64,000 bases of DNA from Melioribacter sp. (GTDB lineage: Bacteria; Bacteroidota; Ignavibacteria; Ignavibacteriales; Melioribacteraceae), in assembly GCA_023250955.1 (NCBI GenBank), contig JAHEZQ010000016.1:21805-85804 (forward strand). The letters run 5' to 3'. Positions 52,733 to 61,150 of this stretch are shown piece by piece. Below the pieces are notes generated by a model that had not been told where the DNA came from, did no database searches, and saw only the letters and a program-made list of their open reading frames with translations. The translations under genes and the position numbers were made by a program. Each line of letters starts with the position of its first letter. Positions within the stretch are counted from its first letter, which is position 1.

Positions 52733-55150
52733 TTAATATTCAAGCTGTATATTAAAATTATCTGTGTCATTAACTGTGATGTGTAAAATGTTTTTATCTT
52801 TATCAAAAGACACTGCTGAATTTGGTAGTTCTTTATCATTTAGAAATAATTTTTTAGGTAATTTTGAATCAAGAAACGTAAACAGGTATTTCTTCCTGTC
52901 ATTCTTGTAATCAGTTTTTAATTTTACAACTTGTAGTTTGGTAACCTTTACATCTTTATCTAAAGAAAATTTAGTTAATGAATATTTTCCGGTTTCATAT
53001 TTATAACTTAGTCCGTCGTCTTCGTAAAGTGTATATTCGGATTTTTGAGAAGGGAAGATAACAAGCTCGAGCTGCTCTATCTTTTTCTCTCCAATATAAT
53101 TCTGTACTTCCTGCATAGGTATCATTCCACCTTCTTTGATATAAAGAGGAGTTTTGTCCAGCGGAACTTCTATCACTGACCACTGACCACCAACAACTAT
53201 CTTATTTCCATTCCAATCATACCATTTACCTTCAGGCAAATAAAGTCTTTTCGTGCTTTCGGTTGAATTAACAACTGGTGCAACGAGAAGATTTTCACCA
53301 ATCATAAATTGATATTGAGCATTTCGGGAATAACAATTTTCATCATTCTGATAATTTACAAACATACTGCGCATTATTGGTAAACCGGTCTGTGCAGCAT
53401 TATAGAACTCATTATACCAGAAAGGAATTAATTTATATCGAAGCTGAATAGCCTGCCGGGAAAATTCTTCAACCGTTTCGTTGAATGCAAAAGGTTCTCG
53501 GGCCTTTGTATCTATTGCGGAATGTCCGCGGAAGAAAGGAGTAAAAGCACCAAGTTGCATCCATCGAATATACATTTCATTAGTAGGTTCGCCACCCATA
53601 AACCCGCCAACATCGGAACCGATAAACGGTTGTCCGCTCAATCCGACATTTTGTGGCATAACACAAGCAAGACGTAAATGTTCATCGCTTGAAACATTGT
53701 CTCCCGTCCAGTTAGCAGAATATCTTTGGATTCCTGCAAAACCTGCGCGGCTTAAAATAAAATGCCGTTGATCTGAAAATTTTTTTAATCCGTCGCGAGT
53801 AGCTCGAGCCATTTCAAGAGCATAAACATTTTTAATTTTTTTATGATTTGACATTAATCCGTTGTCAAAATACTGAACAATATCCGGAACATTTCCACCG
53901 CCCCAGACAGCAGGTTCATTCATATCATTCCAAAAACCTTCAACACCTTGATTTAGAAATACTGAAAGTTTTTCTCCCCACCAATCGCGTGTTTCTTTTT
54001 TTGTAAAATCCGGAAAGTAAGCCCAACTTGGCCAAACCTCTCCTTGATAAGGAACCCCATCTGGATATTTAGCAAAAAGATTTTTTTCTAATCCTTCTTT
54101 TGCAGCAAAGTAATTTGAGTCTGCTTTTACACCGGGATCTATAATAGGAATAATTTTAAATCCATCTTTTTTAAGATCGGACAACATTTGTGGCGGATTT
54201 GGAAACCGTGTTTTATCCCATGTAAAAACTCGGTATCCATCCATATAATGAATGTCAAGATAGATTACATCGCACGGAATATTTTTACTACGGAAATTTT
54301 TTGCAATTGATCTGACGGTGGATTCCGGATAATAACTCCATCTGCTTTGCTGATAGCCAAGTGCCCACATCGGCGGCAGTTCCATTCTTCCGGTTAATTT
54401 TGTGTAATCGGAAATAACGCGTTTAAATTCAGGTCCATAAATAAAATAATAATCCATCTCGCCGTTATCTGCTCCGAACCAATAGAAACGGTTATTACTT
54501 GCACCCATATTGAAATATGATTTATAAGTATTGTCGAAAAAGATTCCGTAAGCTTTGTGATCGCGGAGCCCCATAAAGAAAGGAATTGAAACGTAGATAG
54601 GTTCTTGTCTTCCGGTATATCCGTAATAATCAGTATTCCACATTGTATATTGTTCGCCGTTTTTAATTAGGCTTTCATTTGCTTTTTCACCTAGTCCAAA
54701 AAATCTTTCATCGGTGAAAAGTTTTTTATGACAACGAACTTCACCATTATCGAAAGAAACACCAAAACTTTCTTCATCAGCATTTAGTAAATTCATTTGT
54801 TTATCATAGATGGAGATGCGGCACGGGTTTTTTTGAATATGAATTATTAATTCATTTGTGGTAAGAACAAATTTTTCCTTTTCTTCTTTGAACTCGAATT
54901 TTGATTTTTCAGGTATTTGGTAAACAACAGCATAAGAAGGTGATTTAGAAAATTCCTTCCGGTTTGTGTAACGGAACCGTATAATATTTTGATCTAGGAT
55001 GTAAATATTTAAAAGACAATTGCTCAGTTGGAATTCAACACGGTTCGATTCAATTTTCGCAGTGTTGACGTTTCCGGCAAATTGAAATTGGCTCTGTGAA
55101 TAATTTGTAATGGTCATAACTAATAAGATAATTGTTATTAATTTTTTCAT
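52733..55150 (-). CDS. Secreted GH31 alpha-glucosidase
   Basis: An 805-aa family 31 glycoside hydrolase with a signal peptide (KKLITIILLVMTITNYSQSQ). The GH31 signatures are clear: the nucleophile in EGFWNDMNEPAVWGGG (about Asp410), the acid/base in RYSANWTGDNVSSDEHLR (about Asp483), and GQPFIGSDVGGFMGGEPTNEMYIRWMQLGAFTPFFRGHS. It removes terminal alpha-glucose from oligosaccharides, complementing the neighbouring debranching enzyme. The C-terminus has beta-sandwich domains, with no T9SS sorting signal. Together with the GH13 gene it forms an alpha-glucan pair. Confidence 0.92.
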   Translation of the reverse strand: MKKLITIILLVMTITNYSQSQFQFAGNVNTAKIESNRVEFQLSNCLLNIYILDQNIIRFRYTNRKEFSKSPSYAVVYQIPEKSKFEFKEEKEKFVLTTNELIIHIQKNPCRISIYDKQMNLLNADEESFGVSFDNGEVRCHKKLFTDERFFGLGEKANESLIKNGEQYTMWNTDYYGYTGRQEPIYVSIPFFMGLRDHKAYGIFFDNTYKSYFNMGASNNRFYWFGADNGEMDYYFIYGPEFKRVISDYTKLTGRMELPPMWALGYQQSRWSYYPESTVRSIAKNFRSKNIPCDVIYLDIHYMDGYRVFTWDKTRFPNPPQMLSDLKKDGFKIIPIIDPGVKADSNYFAAKEGLEKNLFAKYPDGVPYQGEVWPSWAYFPDFTKKETRDWWGEKLSVFLNQGVEGFWNDMNEPAVWGGGNVPDIVQYFDNGLMSNHKKIKNVYALEMARATRDGLKKFSDQRHFILSRAGFAGIQRYSANWTGDNVSSDEHLRLACVMPQNVGLSGQPFIGSDVGGFMGGEPTNEMYIRWMQLGAFTPFFRGHSAIDTKAREPFAFNETVEEFSRQAIQLRYKLIPFWYNEFYNAAQTGLPIMRSMFVNYQNDENCYSRNAQYQFMIGENLLVAPVVNSTESTKRLYLPEGKWYDWNGNKIVVGGQWSVIEVPLDKTPLYIKEGGMIPMQEVQNYIGEKKIEQLELVIFPSQKSEYTLYEDDGLSYKYETGKYSLTKFSLDKDVKVTKLQVVKLKTDYKNDRKKYLFTFLDSKLPKKLFLNDKELPNSAVSFDKDKNILHITVNDTDNFNIQLEY

Positions 55151-55221
55151 ATTAATTCTCTAAGAATATTTGAAGTGCAATGCAAAATAGGAATTGTGGA
55201 ATAAAATAGAAATGCGTGTTA

Positions 55222-57234
55222 CTATTTAAGCAGAATCATTTTTTTTGTATCAAAGAATAGATCTGTCTCTAAAGTGTAAAAATAGATTCCGCTGGATAAA
55301 CTATATTTTTTAGCATCAAATTTTAATTCGTAAGTTCCTTTTAATTTTATCTGATCAAGTAAACTGGCAATATAGTTCCCTAAGGCATCATAAAGTTTAA
55401 TACGAGCAGTACCATCTTTTGAAAGACTATAACGTATTAATGTTCCCTGATTAAAAGGATTGGGATAGTTTTGATCTAATGTATAACTAGAAGGATAAAG
55501 ATCAATATTTTCCTGATATTTTATTTCCGACACAGTCTTTAGAATCCAATTATTCGGATCAAACTGAATAGCAGATGGTTTTCCATCAACAATTAGATCT
55601 ATAATTTGCACTTGATCATTATTAGTGATTGTTTTATTAACAACACCTTTTGAAGTGGTAATTGCAATTTGTATCGGCATTATATAAAAACTTGGATTAC
55701 TATTCACACTTTGGGTTATCTTCAAAGAGACTTTGTAATTTTCATTCACACCTTGTTTGTAGCTCCATACTACAGAATAGACAGGAAAATTAACGCCATA
55801 AATCCATTCATTAAAAAAGTATTGTAAATTCATTCCGCTCACACGCTCGGCAATTCGTTGGAAATCTTCTGTTGTAGCAACGTTGTATGAGAGACCCGGT
55901 TCAATCAGATATTCTTTAAGGATTTGGAAAAATTTATCATCACCGACAATTCCGCGAAGCATATGAAGAACCATAGCACCTTTTTTATATGATCTTGCAG
56001 AATTAAAAATTTCGTTTTCACTCAAGATGTTCTGAACATAAATTGATCCGACAGCTTTTTTAGCGCCGTTGTTCGAATTATTCATCAAATTATCTACATA
56101 AGATTTAAAATCCTCAGTGCCGTATTTAGCTTCTCTATAAATGCATTCACAGTAAGATGCAAACCCTTCATTCAACCAGATGTTCTGCCAATCTTTGCAA
56201 GTAACTTTATCGCCAAACCATTGATGACCCAGTTCATGAGCAATAGTATTTTCAGAATTCATAGCTCCACCGCCCATTGAAGTTACAGTTTGGTGTTCCA
56301 TCCCTCCGCCCCAAGAAAATTCCGCATGTCCGTATTTTTCTTTTAAGTAAGGATAAGGTCCGAATCTTTCCGAATAAATCCGCAGCATGTCTATGGTTTT
56401 AGCAACAGCCGTTCTTCTTGTGTTATCTAATTTTTCCGGATAACAATAATGTATCACTGAAAGAAATTTTCCGGGTTGGTATTCAAACTGATCAACGATT
56501 GTTTGGTAGTTTGTCATTGCTATAGAGATCAAGTAATTAGCAATTGGATAATGATTCTTCCATTTATAAGTTCTTGTTCCGTCTGGATTATCAACTGTGG
56601 ATTCCAATGAACCGTTTGAAACTGACACAAAAAATTTATCAGCTGTAATCCAAACATCTGATGAATCTACCTTATCTGCAGGAGTATCTTTACTCGGCCA
56701 CCAATCTCTTGCACCGTATGGTTCGCTTAGAGAAGCAACAACTACTTTATTACTAAGGTTTTTATCTACAAATAAAAATGATGCGTTACTGATTGATCCC
56801 GTTCCGCTTGTTGGAATTCCTGAGTAAGTTATGTCCACACCAAATTCTTCACCTAAAGAATATTGCTTGTTAAGAGTTATGGATAACTGATTATTAGATT
56901 GTGAAAAGTTAAGTGAATTTCCATTTAGTTTTACTGAACTTACAATCAGAGCATTCACTAAATCTAAATAAAATGTTGTAAGATTCTGAGTGGCAGCTTT
57001 TGCTTTAACCGTTACAATTCCACTTAATGAATTAGGATTTATGTAAACCCGTAAATCAAGTTTGTAATATGTTACATCAATGTTACTATCACCGGGGTAC
57101 TGTACAGAAGAGAGTTTACTTAATCTCGAAAACGATTTGATCTTACCTTCAGAACAATAATCGCCTCCATCTTGAGCGTGCGATATTATGCTAACCAGAA
57201 ATAATATTAAGAAAAAAACAAAGTACTTTTTCAT
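55222..57234 (-). CDS. M1-family metalloaminopeptidase with type IX secretion C-terminal domain
   Basis: A 670-aa aminopeptidase from the ATG at 57234, which starts a clear signal peptide (KKYFVFFLILFLVSIISHAQ); the ORF-track start at 57267 is less likely. The exopeptidase motif is GGGMEHQTV and the zinc site is IAHELGHQWFGDKVTCKDWQNIWLNEGFASYCE, with the third ligand Glu correctly spaced. From about residue 590 a type A T9SS sorting domain follows: YTLDQNYPNPFNQGTLIRYSL ... SGIYFYTL. The enzyme should be exported by the T9SS and trim N-terminal residues from peptides at the surface. Confidence 0.93.
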   Translation of the reverse strand: MKKYFVFFLILFLVSIISHAQDGGDYCSEGKIKSFSRLSKLSSVQYPGDSNIDVTYYKLDLRVYINPNSLSGIVTVKAKAATQNLTTFYLDLVNALIVSSVKLNGNSLNFSQSNNQLSITLNKQYSLGEEFGVDITYSGIPTSGTGSISNASFLFVDKNLSNKVVVASLSEPYGARDWWPSKDTPADKVDSSDVWITADKFFVSVSNGSLESTVDNPDGTRTYKWKNHYPIANYLISIAMTNYQTIVDQFEYQPGKFLSVIHYCYPEKLDNTRRTAVAKTIDMLRIYSERFGPYPYLKEKYGHAEFSWGGGMEHQTVTSMGGGAMNSENTIAHELGHQWFGDKVTCKDWQNIWLNEGFASYCECIYREAKYGTEDFKSYVDNLMNNSNNGAKKAVGSIYVQNILSENEIFNSARSYKKGAMVLHMLRGIVGDDKFFQILKEYLIEPGLSYNVATTEDFQRIAERVSGMNLQYFFNEWIYGVNFPVYSVVWSYKQGVNENYKVSLKITQSVNSNPSFYIMPIQIAITTSKGVVNKTITNNDQVQIIDLIVDGKPSAIQFDPNNWILKTVSEIKYQENIDLYPSSYTLDQNYPNPFNQGTLIRYSLSKDGTARIKLYDALGNYIASLLDQIKLKGTYELKFDAKKYSLSSGIYFYTLETDLFFDTKKMILLK

Positions 57235-57435
57235 ATAAACTTCATATTTTATTTTAAAGATATCCAACTAATCATTCAAGAAAAAGAGATTTATTGTTAC
57301 ATTTTTTACTAATAAACGTATTCTTTTAATTTTATGTAAGTGCCGTTAATTTATTATCTTGCTATTAAAGTCTAATTGGACACTTCAATAATATTTAAAA
57401 GATAATTTATACTTCAAAAATTTTAAGGAAATCTC

Positions 57436-58704
57436 ATGAGCAGACATTCAAAAATATTTATCGGATTGATTTTTGGTGCGGCAGCCGGTGTATTATGCAA
57501 CGTTTTTTTTGCTGCGGCTCCTTTTTTGAGTATTGTTCAAATTTACATAAGCGATCCGTTAGGAAAAATATTTTTAAACCTTCTTATCATGATGGTTATT
57601 CCTTTAGTCTTTGCCAGCCTTTCCTTAGGTGTTGCACAAATTGGTGATCTTAAAAAACTTGGGCGTATAGGATTTAAAACAATAAGTTATTTTTTACTTG
57701 TAACAACTCTTGCAGTTTCAATAGGATTAGTATTAGTAAATTTAATTCGTCCCGGAGATTATTTACCTGCAGAAACAAAAACTCAATTATTATCAACTTA
57801 TAAAGAACAAGCTACACAAATTAAGGATGCAACAGAAAAAACTGAGTTTGGTATTCAAACTCTTGTAAATATTATTCCCCGAAATCCATTTTCTGCAATT
57901 GCAAAACCAAATCCTGATATGCTTGCGTTAATTTTTATTTCTCTAATAGTCGGTATTGCTCTAACCGTAATTGATAAAAAGAAGGCAGAACCTTTGATTC
58001 GATTGTTAGAAGGGATTAATGATATAACTGTAGTTGTGATTAACCTTGCTATGAAGTTAGCACCATTTGGCGTAGCTGCGCTAATTTTCAGTGTTACCTC
58101 TCGATTCGGATTTGACCTGCTAGTTGCATTAAGTATGTACATTATTACTGTGTTATTAGGATTAGCACTTCATCAATTTGGTGTTTTCCCAATTCTTGTT
58201 AAAATATTTGCACGATATAATCCTTTACTATTTTTCCGAAAAGTTCAGACTGTTATGTTAACTGCTTTTTCAACAAGCTCAAGTAATGCAACATTACCTA
58301 CAACCATTTCTGTTTCTCAAAATAATCTTGGCATTCCTTCTCACATTACCGGTTTTGTATTACCGTTAGGTGCAACGATGAATATGAATGGTACTGCATT
58401 ATTTGAAGGTGTAACGGTTCTTTTTTTAGCTCAAGTTTTTGGAATTCATTTATCACTTGGTGTACAATTAATCGTGGTCATTATGAGTGTTTTAACTGCA
58501 GTTGGTTCAGCAGGTGTGCCTTCAGGCTCAATACCACTTTTAGTTATTGTTCTTGTGATGGTTAATATTCCGCCGGAAGGAATTGCAATAATTCTTGGAG
58601 CGGACCGGCTTCTAGATATGTGTAGAACAGTCTTAAATGTTACAGGTGATATTACGTGTGCAGCTTATATTGCTAAGTCTGAAGGGTTTGAATTGAAACA
58701 ATAA
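57436..58704 (+). CDS. Dicarboxylate/amino acid:cation symporter (DAACS family)
   Basis: A 422-aa member of the glutamate transporter (GltP/GltPh) family. It has about eight transmembrane helices and two hairpins. The Ser-rich HP1 is AFSTSSSNATLPTT, the helix-7 ion-binding motif is GATMNMNGTALFEGV (the family NMDGT, with Asn for Asp), and HP2 is AGVPSGSIPLLVIVL. Helix 8 reads GADRLLDMCRTVLNVTGDITCAAYIAKSE, where the Arg in CRTxxNVTGD is typical of acidic-substrate transporters. It probably imports glutamate, aspartate or dicarboxylates by Na+ or H+ symport, and could take up peptidase products. Confidence 0.93.
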   Translation: MSRHSKIFIGLIFGAAAGVLCNVFFAAAPFLSIVQIYISDPLGKIFLNLLIMMVIPLVFASLSLGVAQIGDLKKLGRIGFKTISYFLLVTTLAVSIGLVLVNLIRPGDYLPAETKTQLLSTYKEQATQIKDATEKTEFGIQTLVNIIPRNPFSAIAKPNPDMLALIFISLIVGIALTVIDKKKAEPLIRLLEGINDITVVVINLAMKLAPFGVAALIFSVTSRFGFDLLVALSMYIITVLLGLALHQFGVFPILVKIFARYNPLLFFRKVQTVMLTAFSTSSSNATLPTTISVSQNNLGIPSHITGFVLPLGATMNMNGTALFEGVTVLFLAQVFGIHLSLGVQLIVVIMSVLTAVGSAGVPSGSIPLLVIVLVMVNIPPEGIAIILGADRLLDMCRTVLNVTGDITCAAYIAKSEGFELKQ

Positions 58705-58717
58705 ATTGTAATTAAAT

Positions 58718-59125
58718 TTATTTTTTTAACTCACACAACTCAATTAAAACCCCGTTTGCAGATTTAGGATGGATGAAGGCAATATTTAATCCTTCCGCAC
58801 CTTTGTGGGGTACTTTGTCTATCGATTGAATTCCGTTTGAATCTAATTCTTTAAGTGCTTCATTAAGATTATTTACAGAATAAGCTATATGATGAATGCC
58901 TTCGCCTTTTTTTTCTATAAATTTTGTAATTGGTCCGTCAGGTTCCGTTGACTCAAGCAGTTCAATCTTTGTTTCTCCAATCTTGAAAAAAGCTGTTCTG
59001 ACTTTTTGATCTTTCACTACTTCGATCGAGTAACATTTCAATCCAAGAACAGTTTCATAAAATTTAATTGATTCATTTAAATTCTTAACTGCAATTCCAA
59101 TATGTTCAATGTGTTTTAATTCCAT
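58718..59125 (-). CDS. mce: Methylmalonyl-CoA epimerase
   Basis: A 135-aa vicinal-oxygen-chelate protein that interconverts (R)- and (S)-methylmalonyl-CoA. The metal ligands appear in IEHIGIAVKNLNESIKFYE, GEGIHHIAYSVNNL and GVLIELCEL. Length and motifs are normal for the family. It follows the mutase gene on the same strand after a repeat-filled gap, giving a coherent propionate/methylmalonyl-CoA pair. Confidence 0.93.
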   Translation of the reverse strand: MELKHIEHIGIAVKNLNESIKFYETVLGLKCYSIEVVKDQKVRTAFFKIGETKIELLESTEPDGPITKFIEKKGEGIHHIAYSVNNLNEALKELDSNGIQSIDKVPHKGAEGLNIAFIHPKSANGVLIELCELKK

Positions 59126-59142
59126 TTTAATCTCCTATGACC

Positions 59143-59192
59143 TCCCCCTGTGTCCCCCTCCTTAGTTAAGGAGGGGGAATAAAAGGGGGTGG
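59143..59192. repeat. Palindromic CCCCCTCCTTA/TAAGGAGGGGG repeat between mcm and mce
   Basis: CCCCCTCCTTA-GT-TAAGGAGGGGG is a perfect 11-bp inverted repeat at 59154-59177. Outer CCTCCCCCTGT and AAAAGGGGGTGG extend it imperfectly. Its high GC contrasts with the AT-rich surroundings. Similar short elements are known as dispersed non-coding repeats in diverse bacteria. Confidence 0.8.
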
Positions 59193-59203
59193 TTGACCCA
59201 ATA

Positions 59204-60886
59204 TTAAATTACCACGTGTTCTTTGTACTCACCAAAAACATCGCGCATTGTGTTACAGATTTCTCCAATGCTTGCATAAACTTTTACTGTATCAAGAATA
59301 AACGGCATAAGGTTAGTATCGCTTTGTGCAGCTGTTTTCAAAGCTGCAAGTTTTTCTTTTACAATTGTATTGTTTCTTTGTGAACGGATCTTAGTTAAGG
59401 AATCAATTTGATCGCGCTGAACTTTTTCATTGATCTTTAATAGTTCAGTGTGATTTTCTTCCAGCTCCTGATATTTATTAACACCGACAACAATTCTTTC
59501 ATTGTGTTCCAATTCTTGATTAAACCGATAAGCGGATTTTTGTATTTCTGTTTGAACATAACCCTCTTCGATCGCTGAAATCATTCCACCTAAAGCATCA
59601 ATCTTGCTTATATATTCTTCAGCATCTTTTTCAATTTGATCTGTTAATGATTCTACATAATATGAACCGGCAAGCGGATCAACTGTGTTTGTCACTCCGC
59701 TTTCATGAGCAACAATTTGCTGAGTACGTAATGCGATCTTAACTGATTCTTGATTAGGCAGTGCAAGGGCTTCATCGCGCGAATTAGTATGTAGACTTTG
59801 TGTTCCTCCGAGAACAGCAGCAAGTGTTTGAGTTGTAACGCGGACGATATTATTATCAACTTGCTGAGCTGTAAGTGTTGAACCTGCAGTTTGTGTATGG
59901 AAGCGTAACATTTGTGATTTGTCTTTTTTAGCTCCAAACCTGTCTTTCATAATTTTAGCCCATAAACGACGGGCGGCACGATACTTTGCTACTTCTTCAA
60001 GCAAATCGTTGTGTGCATTAAAAAAGAAAGAGAGTTGTCCCGCAAAATCATCTACATCTAAACCCGCTTTTATTGCAGCTTCGACATAAGCGATTCCGTC
60101 TGCAAGAGTGAATCCCACTTCTTGAGCGGCAGTAGAACCAGCTTCGCGAATGTGATAACCTGAGATTGATATTGTATTCCACTTTGGAATTTCTTTTGAA
60201 CAAAATTCAAAAATGTTTGTAATTAGCCGCATAGAATGTTTTGGTGGAAAAATATATGTACCGCGAGCGAAATATTCTTTTAGGATATCATTCTGAATTG
60301 TACCGCTGATTTTATTCCTTGCAACACCTTGTCTTTCCGCCACAGCTATATACATTGCCAGAAGAACAGAAGCCGGCGCATTAATTGTCATTGATGTTGA
60401 AACTTTATTAAGAGGAATTTTATCGAACAAAATTTCCATATCAGCAAGCGTATCTATTGCAACGCCAACTTTACCGACTTCGCCAAGTGCCATCGGATCA
60501 TCGCTGTCATAACCAATTTGTGTCGGAAGATCGAATGCAACTGATAAACCGCTCTGCCCTTGAGAAAGTAAATAACGGTATCTCTCATTTGATTCCTTTG
60601 CAGTTCCGAATCCGGCATATTGTCTCATTGTCCAGAATCTTCCGCGGTACATAGATGGTTGAACACCTCTTGTAAATGGATATTGTCCGGGGAATCCTAA
60701 TTTTTCATTATAATTTTCTAATTCATTTTCACTTGGAATATAAAGCGGTTTGACCGGCGTAAATGATTGTGTGGTAAATTCTTTCTGTTGTTCTGGTGTG
60801 AGGGAAATTGTTTTTTTATAAATGTTTTCTTCCCAATTCTTGAAAGCTGTTTGTATTTTCTTTCTTAATTCATCGGTTTCATTCAT
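59204..60886 (-). CDS. Methylmalonyl-CoA mutase, catalytic (substrate-binding) subunit without B12 domain
   Basis: A 560-aa mutase TIM barrel. Family signatures are [31 protein letters not shown] (Tyr that contacts the substrate), [42 protein letters not shown] (His near the carbonyl) and [17 protein letters not shown]. The protein ends without the GxVxD-x-HxxG B12-binding domain, as in two-subunit mutases whose cobalamin subunit is encoded separately; that gene is not seen here. It rearranges (R)-methylmalonyl-CoA and succinyl-CoA. The start is [10 protein letters not shown]. Confidence 0.92.
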   Translation of the reverse strand: MNETDELRKKIQTAFKNWEENIYKKTISLTPEQQKEFTTQSFTPVKPLYIPSENELENYNEKLGFPGQYPFTRGVQPSMYRGRFWTMRQYAGFGTAKESNERYRYLLSQGQSGLSVAFDLPTQIGYDSDDPMALGEVGKVGVAIDTLADMEILFDKIPLNKVSTSMTINAPASVLLAMYIAVAERQGVARNKISGTIQNDILKEYFARGTYIFPPKHSMRLITNIFEFCSKEIPKWNTISISGYHIREAGSTAAQEVGFTLADGIAYVEAAIKAGLDVDDFAGQLSFFFNAHNDLLEEVAKYRAARRLWAKIMKDRFGAKKDKSQMLRFHTQTAGSTLTAQQVDNNIVRVTTQTLAAVLGGTQSLHTNSRDEALALPNQESVKIALRTQQIVAHESGVTNTVDPLAGSYYVESLTDQIEKDAEEYISKIDALGGMISAIEEGYVQTEIQKSAYRFNQELEHNERIVVGVNKYQELEENHTELLKINEKVQRDQIDSLTKIRSQRNNTIVKEKLAALKTAAQSDTNLMPFILDTVKVYASIGEICNTMRDVFGEYKEHVVI

Positions 60887-60960
60887 AGAAATGCCTGCTA
60901 AAAGATTTCTTTTTTGTATTAGAATATAAGATTAATTAAGAAAATATAGTCATCGCAGAC

Positions 60961-60989
60961 TTGACAAACTTTGATCAATAATCTATTTT
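60961..60989 (+). promoter_or_regulatory. Promoter of the tRNA-Asn gene (TTGACA-N17-TATTTT)
   Basis: A perfect TTGACA at 60961-60966, exactly 17 bases of spacer, then TATTTT at 60984-60989, 27 bases before the mature tRNA 5' end. Confidence 0.65.
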
Positions 60990-61015
60990 TACGCACCAAA
61001 TTTAGACATTAAAAT

Positions 61016-61087
61016 TCCGCGGTAGCTCAATGGTAGAGCATGCGGCTGTTAACCGCAGGGTTGCAAGTTCGAGCCTTGCCCGCGGAG
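61016..61087 (+). tRNA. tRNA-Asn (anticodon GTT)
   Basis: The 72-nt cloverleaf has a 7-bp acceptor stem TCCGCGG/CCGCGGA, D arm with AGCTCAATGGTAGAGC, anticodon stem TGCGG/CCGCA around loop CTGTTAA (anticodon GTT at 61048-61050), and T arm with GGTTCGAGCC-like TTGCAAGTTCGAGCCTTGC. The discriminator base is G, correct for Asn. The 3' CCA is not encoded. A terminator follows immediately. Confidence 0.97.
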
Positions 61088-61090
61088 CAA

Positions 61091-61127
61091 AAAACCTCAG
61101 TTTCAAGCTGAGGTTTTTTTATTTTTC
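61091..61127 (+). terminator. Rho-independent terminator after tRNA-Asn
   Basis: AAAACCTCAG and CTGAGGTTTT form a 10-bp stem with a 7-nt loop, followed by a T-rich tail. Confidence 0.9.
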
Positions 61128-61150
61128 TCCATCAATTATTTTAAGGTAAA

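Noticed and set aside
53481-53771. 96-aa ORF on the + strand inside the GH31 gene
   Set aside because: It is antisense to the GH31 catalytic region and has no independent support.
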